Assembly: GCF_000003815.2 (NCBI RefSeq)
Contig: NC_049984.1
Span: 2,767,315 to 2,831,314 of the forward strand
Length of the DNA stretch: 64,000 bases
DNA from: Branchiostoma floridae
Lineage: Eukaryota > Chordata > Leptocardii > Amphioxiformes > Branchiostomatidae
Direction of reading: 5' to 3'
Shown: positions 1-13,000 of the stretch, one piece after another
How the letters are laid out: each line of letters begins with the position of its first letter
How positions within the stretch are numbered: position 1 is the first letter of the stretch
The notes under the pieces: generated by a model
What the model was told of the DNA's origin: nothing
The model's database searches: none
What the model saw: only the letters and a program-made list of their open reading frames with translations
Translations under genes and position numbers: made by a program

Positions 1-339
1 TGATTTTCATTTCCGCCCAACTATCATTTATTTGATGATGTATTTTTAAATCCATCCAACAGACAGGACATTTTAGTTGACTTATAACCTTATTTGTTTA
101 CTTCTAAGTTTGTATACCAGCTACACGTCACTTTGTTTCTCTATTTTTTCATGTCGTTATCATTATCTCTTGACTTTGTTATTTATTAGCGTTTTGTAGT
201 CCTGTATGTGTGTCTTTATTTTGTTTATGTACATGAGGAGAAGACCTCGATAAGCAGGGTATGCTTTCTGTCTTATCCTCTTTTAAAAAATCTGAATAAT
301 AAAAAAAAAGAAATGATAATTTGTCATTACTGTTATTGT

Positions 340-560
340 TATTGGGTGGGCTGACTACTCTCTCTTCGCAGCCAGGGGCTGAATTGCGAGGAGCTTACAA
401 AAGGTGGGGCTAAATCGCAAGGGTCTAGAGCGGCTACCATTCGGCGCTAATTCAGGTGACCTCAATATGACAGCCCCCTTTGAACCACTCACGGGAAGGA
501 CCTCTACTCTTTTCACAGTGGTAAGGCCCTGATGCCGAAACTATTTTGAGAGGTCTGAAA
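340..560. repeat. Dispersed repeat, copy 1
   Basis: The stretch starting tgggctgactactctctctt, with ctgaattgcgaggagct and gaaccactcacgggaaggac, recurs at 13193-13370. Related pieces lie at 19290-19480 and 41550-41650. No coding potential or terminal repeats seen; class unknown. Confidence 0.7.
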
Positions 561-932
561 TAATGCAGGGGCTTACAGCTTTGCTTTAATAGATAGTCCA
601 ATAAACTTCCTGCAACCTATGACCCAGAGTCCCATGCTCTATCTGCAAAAGCTAATTCTTTGACAAAGACTGAAATTTGAACAGTCTAAATTTGCTGCTT
701 GAAATTGCAATTCTTCTTTGCTTTGCTTTTCAGTTCAGTTCAGTTCATCCTTATCAACGGCATGTTTTATTCCTACTTAAATCAGTGAAAAGAGCATGTA
801 CACTCACCTCCACTATAAAAACTTTAAATCTTTAGTCCTAAACGTAGTGCAGAGAAAGTGACATCCTACCAGATAACTATCAAAAGTTGTAAGGTTTCTT
901 CCTCAAGTTATCAAGACATCAAGAAAGGGTAC

Positions 933-1031
933 CTTTCCCTCCAAGATCAAGGTCACCACGTTCTCCCGCTGTTTCTGTGTCATGTTGGAGTGGAGACAAG
1001 CGGCCTTCAGTTTGGACGGCAAACCGGTCAC
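933..1031 (-). CDS. RECQL4: RECQL4 exon after motif Ia (last visible exon)
   Basis: 99 nt, 33 codons, phase 0 in and out, acceptor atttcag, donor AAAG|GTACCC. It reads [20 protein letters not shown], then [13 protein letters not shown]; vertebrate RECQL4 has [21 protein letters not shown] here. The next exon is not in the window, so the gene continues past position 1. The intron before it is about 9.3 kb and full of repeats. Confidence 0.94.
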
Positions 1032-4000
1032 CTGAAATGATTTCATATCATATCAAATAGTTTTACTAACAGTTAGATCTATAATAAAAATATCAAAAAA
1101 AATTATCGTTCTTAGTGGCAAATGTTGACACATACATGTGGACATTGGCACACCAAATCCTGTTGATAAATTAGCCAAAGAGGCTGTAATAATTTCATAT
1201 CAAATAGTTTTACCAAGAATTCTTTCAGATTAAGTCTCCACTCAGATACCACCCGTGAAGTGGAGACAGACGGCCTTCAGCTTGGTACAGGTGCTAGGAG
1301 TTACAGGTACAGGTATTATCAACATCTGAATAACTTTTTAGAATAATTGCTGATATTCCTTGATAAATGGTATTCTTTTCGGCGCTTTTGCCAACTACTT
1401 CTTCCAAAGAAAATTTTTATTTCTATTCTAATCTTGTTATTTTGTTCTGTTGTACAGAGGACGCATTATTACAAAATGTAGTAGAATCCATTTTTCATAA
1501 TGTTATGTTTCTTGTTGTTATACAAACAAGGTCAACTAAATACATATGTGAGAGCCATCATTCTCATCTACGACCTTAAGTTATTTTATCAATAAGAAAA
1601 ACTTGTCGTCACCAAGAATAGTAGTGGCATCCTTGTCATGCAACATTTAACTTAATGTCCCCTTTAAGAACTGTTGTGGCAAAAGGAAGAGATTTAGGAA
1701 CAGGTGTTTCCCTGTCAAGCTGTTATGTTAACTCATGATCCTTGAAACTTCATGGTGACGTCTTAAATCTTGTCATGCGCATGTGGTAATTAACAACTTT
1801 TCCAGGCAAAACAATTCAAAGCATGAATTCAAAGTTCATCTGTGTTCAACTTGGTAAATACCATTTTAAAAGAGGAGTAAACTTTAAGTATCTAACCAAT
1901 ACAAAATGTTTTCATCTAAACCTCAGGACTAACAGTTATGCTGCATGGATTGCCGTTATAATGTTCTGTTTCCAAAGAGAGAGGAGAAACAAAAGGTGTT
2001 TTTTTACAAGTTTTCAAAAGATTGTCAAACTTTGTAAAATAGGGAATGTTGAAATATGAGAGTACTGTGATTTCCATAGCACAGTTTGCAGTTTATTTTT
2101 GCTGCTATTCCAGCGGGTTTTTTTTGTGTGTATAGACAAGGCATTGCCATGCCACAACTCACAGCCCACAAATCATTATATTAGGAAAGTTTCCCATCTA
2201 AAGCAATTACAGCGTCGACTAATCGGATTTGAAATAAACGAGCTCGTACAGTAAACACCTGAAGTGGCAGATTTCCCCACAAGAAAGGGACCGCCCCCCT
2301 CCCAATCCCTGCACAGGTTGTGGTAACCAACACTTGTTGTTGAAACACCTGTTTCCCAAAGCGCACACAGCCTGGCCAACAAAGGGGGCACGCCCGCCGC
2401 AAACGTGAGAAAGTTTGGGCGAACAGGTGTGCAGGATCAAACGCAACAGGTGACTCAAGAACCTGCGGATTTACAGGTACTATCAAGCCTCACACTCAAG
2501 TGAACGCTTGTTTCTTTCTTACGACCTGCACCAGACCAAGTAACTGGCAACTAGATCCTAATCTGGACATCTATTGTACACAACAAAACACATAGCAATG
2601 ACACTCTCGAGCAACAATGGTTACAATTTGACTGAATCAAAAGTAACCGAAATCAGAATTCACTGGTACCTGTATGCTGCATATATTTTCTTTTCAGTTC
2701 CTGCAATCTCTACCAAGTTGAACATAAAACTGATTTATTGTAAACTTAAGCATTTTAGTAGCATCAGTCTTAGAACGATAGTGTAAAACTGGAGTTAGAC
2801 CTTTGAATTACTTACAATGCTTCTTTCTGACACTAACAATTGACAAAAACTGTAAAAGATATTGTATTTTCTTGAGTTGAAGTCAGCATTTAAGCAGCAT
2901 TAAGTAGAAGGAAGCTTTTCTTAAAGTACAACTTCTTCGAGTCTTCAGTTAAGCAGCATTTTTGAGTGGGATCATATTTCTGAAGAATGGCGTCAGAAAA
3001 AGTACATATCATTATCNNNNNNNNNNNNNNNNNNNNNNNNNNNNNNNNNNNNNNNNNNNNNNNNNNNNNNNNNNNNNNNNNNNNNNNNNNNNNNNNNNNN
3101 NNNNNNNNNNNNNNNNTAGGTTTGTGTATGTAAAGATACCCATGCTTACTAGTATACATCATATTCTTGACATCTAAGTGTTAGAAAGATAATGAAAATG
3201 TCTATCATGATACTTGTTTAAGAATTTGATAGCTTGTAACTAAGTTTTATTACTAGGTTATTACTTCAATTTAAGTGGTGCACCAAAAATTTTTTGGTGC
3301 ACCCAAATTTTTAAGCTGGGTGCACCAGCGCACCTAATCCCAAAAATGAATTTCGAGCCCTGATGTGGGAAACGTACAGTCATCGATAATCCGTGTGTTT
3401 GTTAATAGTTTGGGTGGTTCTTAGTTCCAGACATGGAGTATGCGTAAACGGATTTCCTACTCTGCTTAGGGAGATTTACATGGGCAGCTTTGGTTTTCAC
3501 AACACTTCGGACATCGGTGGTTAATTTTGGTTTGGTAAGTTATTTTCTTAGACGGTATGTCCCATTTTTTTCCAAATAAAAACCATTCTATTTCTTTCAC
3601 TAAGACCTATCCAATGATGTCAAGTTTGAAAAGCTGTGAAGAGTTTGAAATTTTTGTGTAATTTGGAACAGCTACTTTTACCTTGAAATTTGGACAACAA
3701 ATAGCAACATTTGATGGCAAAGTATGTCTAATAGATTATAAAAATAGAACTACATAACTACTAACATTGATGGTTATTTTTTGGAAAGACATACCTCTAG
3801 ACTACCTTAACGGGGCCACAATGGACGTTCCTGTTTTCTGAATAGGGATGTTTTACATATTGAATCAAAGAGTGCAGCCTGTTCCATGTCCCAGATATTT
3901 CATACATGGTTATACTAAAACTTTGTGTGAAGGAAGCAAATATCTAATAATTCTGAATGCTAAACATTCTTTAATTTAAAGAAAAATAACCTAAAGCTTC

Positions 4001-7000
4001 CACTGAAGATTATCTCTTGGAATTTCTGTCTTAGAGTTGTAAAGACCATTTCTACAATGCAAGGAAACCATGTTCGAAACAAAAAATAAATTTCCACCTG
4101 TTCCTGGATGTAACGATAGTTCACCTTTATCCGTGGGGTGACCTTTATCCGCTGTCTTTATAAACAGCACATTTAGGGGTATCAAGTCAGGCAGTGGTTT
4201 CAAATTTGCAATAATTTCAAAATGTTCCGATTTGAAACCGCCGTCCATCGACTTTATGCCCCTAAAGATGTTTTTTCTTACAAACAACGAATATAGGTTA
4301 CCCTCGGATAAAGGTGAACCAGCGTTACTGAGTTTCAAAAGTTTACTACTGGACCAGTACTGCTTCGGTTATAACATAACTTAGAGATAAGAAGATTGAA
4401 GCCTTGTTAGAAATTGAATTTCTAGCTACTGTCCTGACTTTGTAGAAGACTAAAGTTTCAAACAGATCCTCAACTTGAAATGAACTAAAAAATTTGCAGT
4501 TATGAAAATTTTGGGGGGAAAGGAACCCCAAAACTTCCCAAGAACAGGTGGTCACATTTTAGAAAGGTACAGGTCAGTTTTTGTTGTTCAGGTCTTCATT
4601 TCAAAGAAACAGACTTCAACCCTCACAGCTGTCTTTCTCTCTTAGAAAGGAACAGGTCTTCTTTTGTTGTTTGTTTGTTTGTTTTTCCTACGATTGACGT
4701 CACAGAGTGCATGGGTAAAGTCTTCACCTGTACTTAACCCAACACATCTCACAGGTGAAACTTAGCACCAAATTATACAGGCTACACAACTCTTCAGCTG
4801 GGAAGATATTCTAAAGGTGAATAAAAACTCAAATCTTACGGAAAATTATTCCAATTTAGGCTGTTGTGATACTAAGTCAGTTGCGGGTAGACTGACGTTG
4901 ATAAAATTGTCACTGTCACTTGGAAATTACAAAAGTGTGGAGTGTTCAAAACACCACAAAGGACACAACACCACAAAAAAACTCTAATCTAAACTTTTAG
5001 GTACCTTGCAACACTGCAAACCTGTTTCACAGGGAAATACTAAGTTTAGCCTTGTAGTTTCCAGAGAAAACACCTGTGCCGAGAGCTTGTATATCCGTGG
5101 GTGTAAGTTACTGTTACTGTCACTGAAGCATGTCCTGTCCTCACTAAAGCTTTTGTGGCTGTCTTAGCGAGGCCTTGGACAACCATGTAAATCATGGAGC
5201 ACTTGTCAGGGGGACCCACCTGTTCCCAGGTGTGGGAATACCTTGGTGTCTGGTTACCAGGTACACCACAACAGGTGTTCTGGGGTTAAGGATGGTTAAG
5301 TGGCAAAGACACAACTTCCGGACAGGTAACTGATCCTTGAAGTTAAGGCAATACACTGGCCGTTTTTCATTTTTTAAATCTATCTTGTTCCCCCAACGAC
5401 CCTACGGTCGAGGGACTAGGTAGGTAGGCAACTCCTGTGACTTTATAGATAGGATCTAAGGTTTTAAACCACTTGCAGTGCTCAAAATATCCAATTGCAC
5501 ACTTGCAAACGCAACCACATTTTGCTTGGCACGACTTAATTTTGAACCCAGGTAGCGCAGTGCACAAATATATAACATAAAACATATTTTAAAAGCAATT
5601 ACATGAAACTTGAAGCAAAGATAATGGATAAGTAGCTGATCTGAAGAAAGTAATAACTCAGAAGTGGAGCAACTTGTAATGTTGATAGCACAACCTGGCT
5701 TTTGACTCAGGTCAATAAACTAGGTAGGTATGTTTCCTGTACAACACCCGTGTATAGATAGACAAGGTGGCATCTAAAGTTTTAAACCACTGGTGTTATT
5801 TGACACTGATTTCCTACCAAGAAACTTGACACCAGGTGACAGGTGTTCCCATCATCCTGTGCAGCGATGTTCAAAGAAAACAGCTTTCAAGTTTCCTTAC
5901 GTCATTTCCCCCTGGAGGATTGTCATTGAAAGCCTTTATCTATTAGACCTTGAGTTAAGCCAACTGGTGCAACCACCCTTTGGTGAAACATTTTGTAAAG
6001 TCTCCAAGCATGCAACAGCAGCTGGTTACATCAACTACAAGTTTTGTGTTAGTAACAACAAGAAAGTACTCTTAACTCTTTTTTTTAGCATGACCAAATC
6101 AGTTTCCACATCCAACCATTCCAGACATCAAAAAGCAGTATGGGTAATGCCATATATGATTGCCCAGTTTAATCTATATGATATCAAATTCTAAAAGCAG
6201 GGCTCGAAATAATGGGTGCATGTGCACCCAGGTGCACCCAAACTTGGAGCTGTGCACCCAATTATTTTCTGTGGGTGCACATGGTGCACCCAAATATTTT
6301 CTTGGGTTTATGTATGGAAATATATCAAAGTGTACTAGTATACATCATATTCTTGACATCTAAGGGTTGTACTAGTATACATCATATTCTTGACATCTAA
6401 GGGTTAGAAAGAAATTAAAATGTCTGTCATGGTACTTGTTTAAGAATTTGATAGCATGTAACTATGTTTGTTACTAGGTTTGTCTGACATTCTACTTAAA
6501 TTTAAGTGGTGCACCCAAAAACTTTTTGGTGCACCCAATTTTTTAAGCTGGGTGCACCAGTGCACCTAATCCCAAAAATGAATTTCGAGCCCTGTAAAAG
6601 AGTTGGAGCGAAAATGCTGCAACAGCTCATTTTGCTGGATAATTTTAAGAAATACTTGCAGATGGACGTGCAAAAGTTAGGTGTGACGGGTCGTTCGGTG
6701 TAATATAACCAGCTGCTGCCGTGCCGCATGCCTGCGTAGCTGGTGAGTTACGCTAAAGGGCAGTTATACCGGCAGTATAGATACAAATACAACTCAAATA
6801 CAGATTCAGATTCAAACTCCTAACCCTTTGGTTCAGATGCCGGGCTGTTCACAACTGAACCACACACAGTAGGTCGGTGTACCTGTAACACAAACCCCTA
6901 CAACAGGTGGCACCTCTGGGGTATAATCTGATTACAGACCAGCCCACGCTGTGGTCACTAATCTCCCAAACATCTCCCAAACATCGCTCGTCTATCAGGT

Positions 7001-10000
7001 AATTGGCAGGGACACCAGGTAAGTCCTCATCTTCACTCCTTCAAGTGAGGTAATAGGTGCAAGCACTACAGCAGGGGGCTAGTCCACTGGTAGTGGCATG
7101 TGTTTAACTTCCATACTCTTCCTCTTAACAGAGAAAGAAGTATGTACCGTTACCATTTTTAAAAGGTTGGAGCAAAAATGCTGTTTCATAAAAGTAAATA
7201 ATATTCTCCTCACGTTAAGAGGCAGGCTGTTAAGAACTGAACCACACACTGTGAAAGTAGGCCGGCGTACCTGTAACATAAACCACTACAACAGGTGTCT
7301 GGAGCATAATCTGATTACAGACCAGGTCACACCGTGGTCACTAATCTCCCAAACATCGCACCTCTATCAGGTAATTGGCAGGAACACCAGGTAAGGCTGT
7401 TCAGGCGTGCCGCTAATCTGGGCAGGTACCATTAACGGTTACTCTGATTAAGGGGACCGTACAGAAACAACAGTGGTGCTGCTCAAACTTGAGGCCTCTG
7501 GCTTCAAATTCCATCTGAGAGGACGTCCCTAACCGAAGCTATGTACTCATTTTCACTCAGACAAGTAAGGAAATAGGTGCAATGTGTCTGTTATGGTTAC
7601 TCGGATTAAGGGACCATCCAGAAATGATGGTAGTGCTCCTAAAACACAGGACCTCTGGTTTTACATGACATCCAACAATTCCAAAAGAACGTCCCTAACT
7701 ACAGTTAGGACTATACCCATTTTCACTATGTCAAGTGAGGAAATGGGTGTCTTTTATGGTTACTCTGAGTAAGGGACCGTACAGAAACAGTGCTTGAAAT
7801 ACCCACTTGCACACTTGCAAACGCAACCACATTTTGCTTGGCGCAACTTATTTTCAAAGCCAGGTGACACAGTGCGCAACCTGAAATTTTGAAGTTGGAA
7901 TGATGCTTTTCCCCCACCTACATCAGGCCTCGAAATACTTTTTTCAGCCAGGTTGCGCAGGCAGCAACTTGAATCAAAAACCAACTCGCGCCATCAGCAT
8001 TTCAGGTTGCGCCAAATTTTTCCATTATCTGTAAAAACAGTGCATTTTAGTTGAAGGAAACATAGCACCAAAAAAAGATGCAGGGCAAATTAAGCGCACT
8101 TTTCTCAATAAACAACATCCACTTATCAATCTTTTGAAAATAAAGACTGCAACAAAAATAATATCTCAAAGAACCGTGAAAAATTGCGACCTCCGTCGAA
8201 CAGTGCCGACCATGCGCCCCTCCCCAGTATAGACATCGTCACACTAGCTGTTGTTTTTCCCGCATTCCACCGACAGAATTGTCCCAAACAAGCAAAAAAA
8301 CTCCCTCTAAAGTAAGCCTATACATGTTATTATCAGCAAGGACGTTAGGCAATCGATGGGTTTTCGTAAACAGTGTCAAAACAAAGCGTGATTTTTTCCG
8401 CGAACACAGCGTTGGGACATTAGATATTCCTCCAAAAGCAGCGCCCAGGCGTGTACGTCACGCCAAAATGGCCAATGGGGTGCGACTCTCGCTATTCGAG
8501 AGATGTGAGTTACTGCGAGACTTGAGTCAGAATCAAAATGGCGGCTCGGTGAAGCTAAAATCGGCGGAAAATTAGGGCTTACCAAAGGCGTACATCCCCC
8601 AAACAGGTCATACATTTTCTGATATTTTTAATAAAGGGCCAGTAACTTAAAGATCGTTTTGCTTTCCAAAAAAAATCAACTTGCGCAACGCGCAACCTGA
8701 CTTTCTGAACAACTTGGGCACGGAGAAAACTACTTGCGCGGAGGGGGTGCGCAAGTGGTTAATTCGAGCCCTGCTACATACATGAAAAAAGACACATTTT
8801 ATCTTATCAAGAAATGAATACAAAAGCTTAAGTAGTTACATGTAACTGGAAGAAAAGATAAGTAGCTAATTTGCATAAAGTTATAAGTTGGAAGTGGGGC
8901 AACCTGAAATGTTGATGGCGCAACCTCGCTTTTGACTCAGGTTGTCGCCTGGGCAACCTGGCTGAAATGACGAGAAATGACGGTAGCTCTCCTGCAACAC
9001 GGGACTTCCAAAGCACAGGAAATCACCAATAAAGGAAACACCTGTTCACTTGAGTGAATGGTTCCCACACGGGTTAGTCCCTGATTTAGGGGCTCACAGA
9101 CCTAATGTTGTAGGGAACATGGAGAAGGCTAGAGTATGGTTTGGAACAGATCCTCAACTTGAAATGAACTAAAAAATTGCAGTTATGAAAATTTGTGGGG
9201 GAGAGGAACCCGAAAACTTCCAAGGAAGTCTTCATCTTAAAGAAATAGGTAGCATAATCTTAGAAAGATACAGGTCAGCTTTTGTTGTTGAAAATTTCGC
9301 AGGAAGTCTACGTTTCAAAGAAACAGACTTCAACCCCCACAGGTGTCTTAGAAAGGAACAGGTCTTCTTTTGTTGTTTAGGGGCTCACAGACCTTGTTGT
9401 AGGGGACATGGAGACCTGTAGTGGCCCAACTACATGTACAGTTAAACCTGTGCAAGAAGACCACTCAGGGGAATGATGGAATCTGGTCTTTATGGACAGG
9501 TGGTCACTATAGACAGGATACTTAATGCTTGTGTCAATGGGAAAAATTAACTAACTTAAAGGGACCACTGAAAAGTGGTCTCTTTGGCAAGGTGGACCTA
9601 TATACTAGTAGTTTATATCACTTGTACAGTTTGAACTGTACATTGGCCAGGTGATCCCCATGTAGAGGTTGTCACTAGTACAGCTTTGACAGTGATTATC
9701 ATTGGCCAGGTGATCCTCATGTAGAGGTGGTCACTAGTACAGCTTTGACAGTGATTATCATTGGCCAGGTGCTCCATATGCAGAGTACAGGTTTGAGTGT
9801 TACAACAAGAGTTTGACAACTTCCTTCTTTGCTGAGATAAAGAATTGTCTTATAGTTTTTGTGTGTTTCAAGAGTTTGAATAAGTTGAACATTGTTCAAC
9901 AGACACAGATGCACATATATTTCTCAAGAAACTGGCACCTGCACAATAACCTTTGAGGCAAAACATTGATCAAGGACAGATTTCAAGGTCACAGGGAGGG

Positions 10001-13000
10001 CCCTTTGTCCTTGTTAAGGTGTGATGATCTGAAGGTCACATTCCTGGAGGTGTCAATGTGGTCAAGGTCATGTGTGGCATGGAAAAAATCATCATAACTT
10101 AAAGACAAGATAAAAAATAAACTTTTCAAATCTTATTGTTGTTTGAGTAAATGTTAGTACCTTGCGTATCGTTCCATTTTTTACAGGCTTGTCAAGTAAG
10201 ATTTTAGATGTGATCTGATACGTATGGAAGAAGTTAGAACTGTCTTATACACATCTAGTTGCTTGGGATTTTTCAAAAACACGTTTGAGAAATTTTTTTT
10301 AAAATCTTTTTTTCTCTCACCTGATCATCCATGAGTGACACCAGCGGAGATATCACCAAGGTGATGCACTTTGACCTCTTGGCGTACATGTAGGCTGGCA
10401 GCTGGTAACAGAGCGACTTTCCCGCGCCCGTGGAGAGTACTACCAACGTGGACATGCCTGAGGGAGAGGATCGGAAAGACTTGTGCTTTAGGCCATACAG
10501 GGCTCGAAATACCACCTGCATACGCAGGTTAGTGCAGGTAAAATTGGAGCTGTGCAGGTATTTCTGGTGTCTACCTGCACCTAACCTGTACTGGTCCATG
10601 TACTGGGTTTTATACATAAATGTCCTATGATGTAGGTGTATGTGGATTGTTATTAGCTGCATTGACTGTTACCACAGGCCGGGGGAGATAAATATCGTAA
10701 ATATTTGTGCTGTAACTCAAATGTAAGAACGTTCTGTGTTCTGGATCGGTCTATATTTTACGGTATCCTACAGGCTTCTACTTGGAGAGGTTCGAAAAGG
10801 GTTGTGCTGTACCTGTAAAAACACCCTGCATTCTGGATCGGTCTAGTTTATAGTTTAGTTTATTCAGAAAAAAATCAGCCTCGCAGCCTGTGAAAACAAA
10901 CTGAATATCACTGATTTGTACAAAATTGTTGCATGGCGAATACAAAATAGATATATAAAATTAATAAACAACTACAATACATGACGCAGAAACACCTAAA
11001 CAAAGTTGTACGTAATACCTTACAAAGAAAACGGTGGCTATATCTTAAGGTATCCAACAGGCTTCTCCTGGAGGGGATCGTAAAGATTTGTGCTGTAAAT
11101 CGACTGCAAAAACATTCCATGCTCCGGATCGGTCTATTTTATGGTATTACAATAGGCTTCTACTTGTTTTCCACTGGTTTCTATGAAAAGATTTCAATGC
11201 GCTTTGTCGCAATTCTGTCGCATTCTCAAGTGAGTAGTTTTGGGGAACAAAAAGTACGAAAGACAACAAGAATACAAAACGTACTTAACACAATTCAACA
11301 GTATGCCTTGTGCATCTATTGTTATAAACTTCAATTTTTCGTTTCCGCAAACAGCCCAGCCAATAGGAAATGTGACATAGGCCTAAGACTTTATTTGCAT
11401 ATTCATGCCCCAATGGGACTAAATGCAGTAAGTTAGATACTGTTAATGCATTTAAGTTCGCGGGGATTTAATTTTGCGGTAGCTGGAAAATTGACTTTTC
11501 GCGGTGGTTTTAAGTTTGTGGTAGCACCATGCTGACTGTCCATGCACTGTAGTCTCTTACTGCCATGGAAAAATGTTCGCGAAAGCCACGAACATTAAAC
11601 CCCTGCGAAAGTTTATGCATTTACAGTATAAAGAGAATAACAGGGAAGCTATAGCCTGAGTATTATCCTCCGTAGTGACCGCTGGCTCACAACTTTTGCT
11701 TGTTAACAGCGAAAGTCGTGAGCCAGCGGTCACTACGGAGGATGATACTCANNNNNNNNNNNNNNNNNNNNNNNNNNNNNNNNNNNNNNNNNNNNNNNNN
11801 NNNNNNNNNNNNNNNNNNNNNNNNNNNNNNNNNNNNNNNNNNNNNNNNNNNGTTCCGAAAAGTGGTCAGATGTTTCAAACAGCATACAATGTCTTTCGAT
11901 TAAAAGTTTCATCAGTGACTGAGACATCTGAGTATAATATTTGCCGAGCTACATTGAAAATATGGTGAGAGGGATTGATTTAGTTTTACATAGCACACCG
12001 CTTACCCTGTAGCTCTCCATCTTCCGCAGGGGGGTAGAGAGGTTCCATGGGGGGTGGGGGAGGAGGGGGTTCGTAGGCGGGGGCGGGGAGGGACACAAAG
12101 TCCTCGGCAGGCTGGGGTTCAGCAGGACACTCTGCAGTCTGGCTGTCTGGTGCACTGGCCGCTTCAGGCTCTGTAAGGAGAGAACATTTGTTCAGCTCTC
12201 TGACTCTGGACAGAAAAGAGCAATCCTTTATGCAGACCATGCAGAGTGAAGACTGAAAATGACTCAAGTACAACTTTCTGAAAGTGAAAGATTCAGATAG
12301 CAGAAGGAGATATTTTACCAGCATGCTCATGAATTTAAGTTGAATGGGTTAAATCTTTCATCAATAAAATCGGCTAAAACAAATACATGTAATTCCCTAT
12401 CAAATAAAGAAAAAAGACATCCACACTTTTTGAACTCTTAGATAAGGAAGTGTCATCCTAGTTAGTTTAGTCCCGGTAGGACTAACCTCACATTTCCAAA
12501 CCGGGCTGTTTGTGGAAATGAAAAATAGATCTGAAAAGTATACGTAAAGATATACACAAATAATGCCCACAATTACCGGTATTCTCTTTCCGTCTTGTGT
12601 AGTTCGGTTCCTTTTTATATCATACTTTTTGTTCCGAAAAGCTGCTCTGTTGGGCCCTGGTTTATGAATGTGACGTAGGTCTAAACTAACAAGGATGGCA
12701 CTCAAGCTAGGAAGTAAGTAAATCCCTCACGTTGAGGATTCCGTCCCCCGGACGTCCCTCCCACTGAGCTGGGTCTCCTGCCTACAGCCATCATGGCAGC
12801 GTCCTCCAGGGATGGGAACGGGCTCGCCTCCGCTTCCACTTCTTCTCCTCCCTCCATCTCTGGGTCGCTGGTCCAATCATCCTTCGCTCGCTGGCTCACT
12901 GGAGGAGACAGTAGAAGTTTGTACCATTCTGGCTATGGCCCAATGATGTATCTTGTACCAAAAGCAGCCTGGCCGGTCCCGGGTTTTCAAATATGATGTA

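Noticed and set aside
2176-2486. Overlapping minus-strand ORFs near 2.2-2.5 kb
   Set aside because: Considered as a RECQL4 exon, but the residues match no RecQ segment and no phase-consistent splice sites were found.
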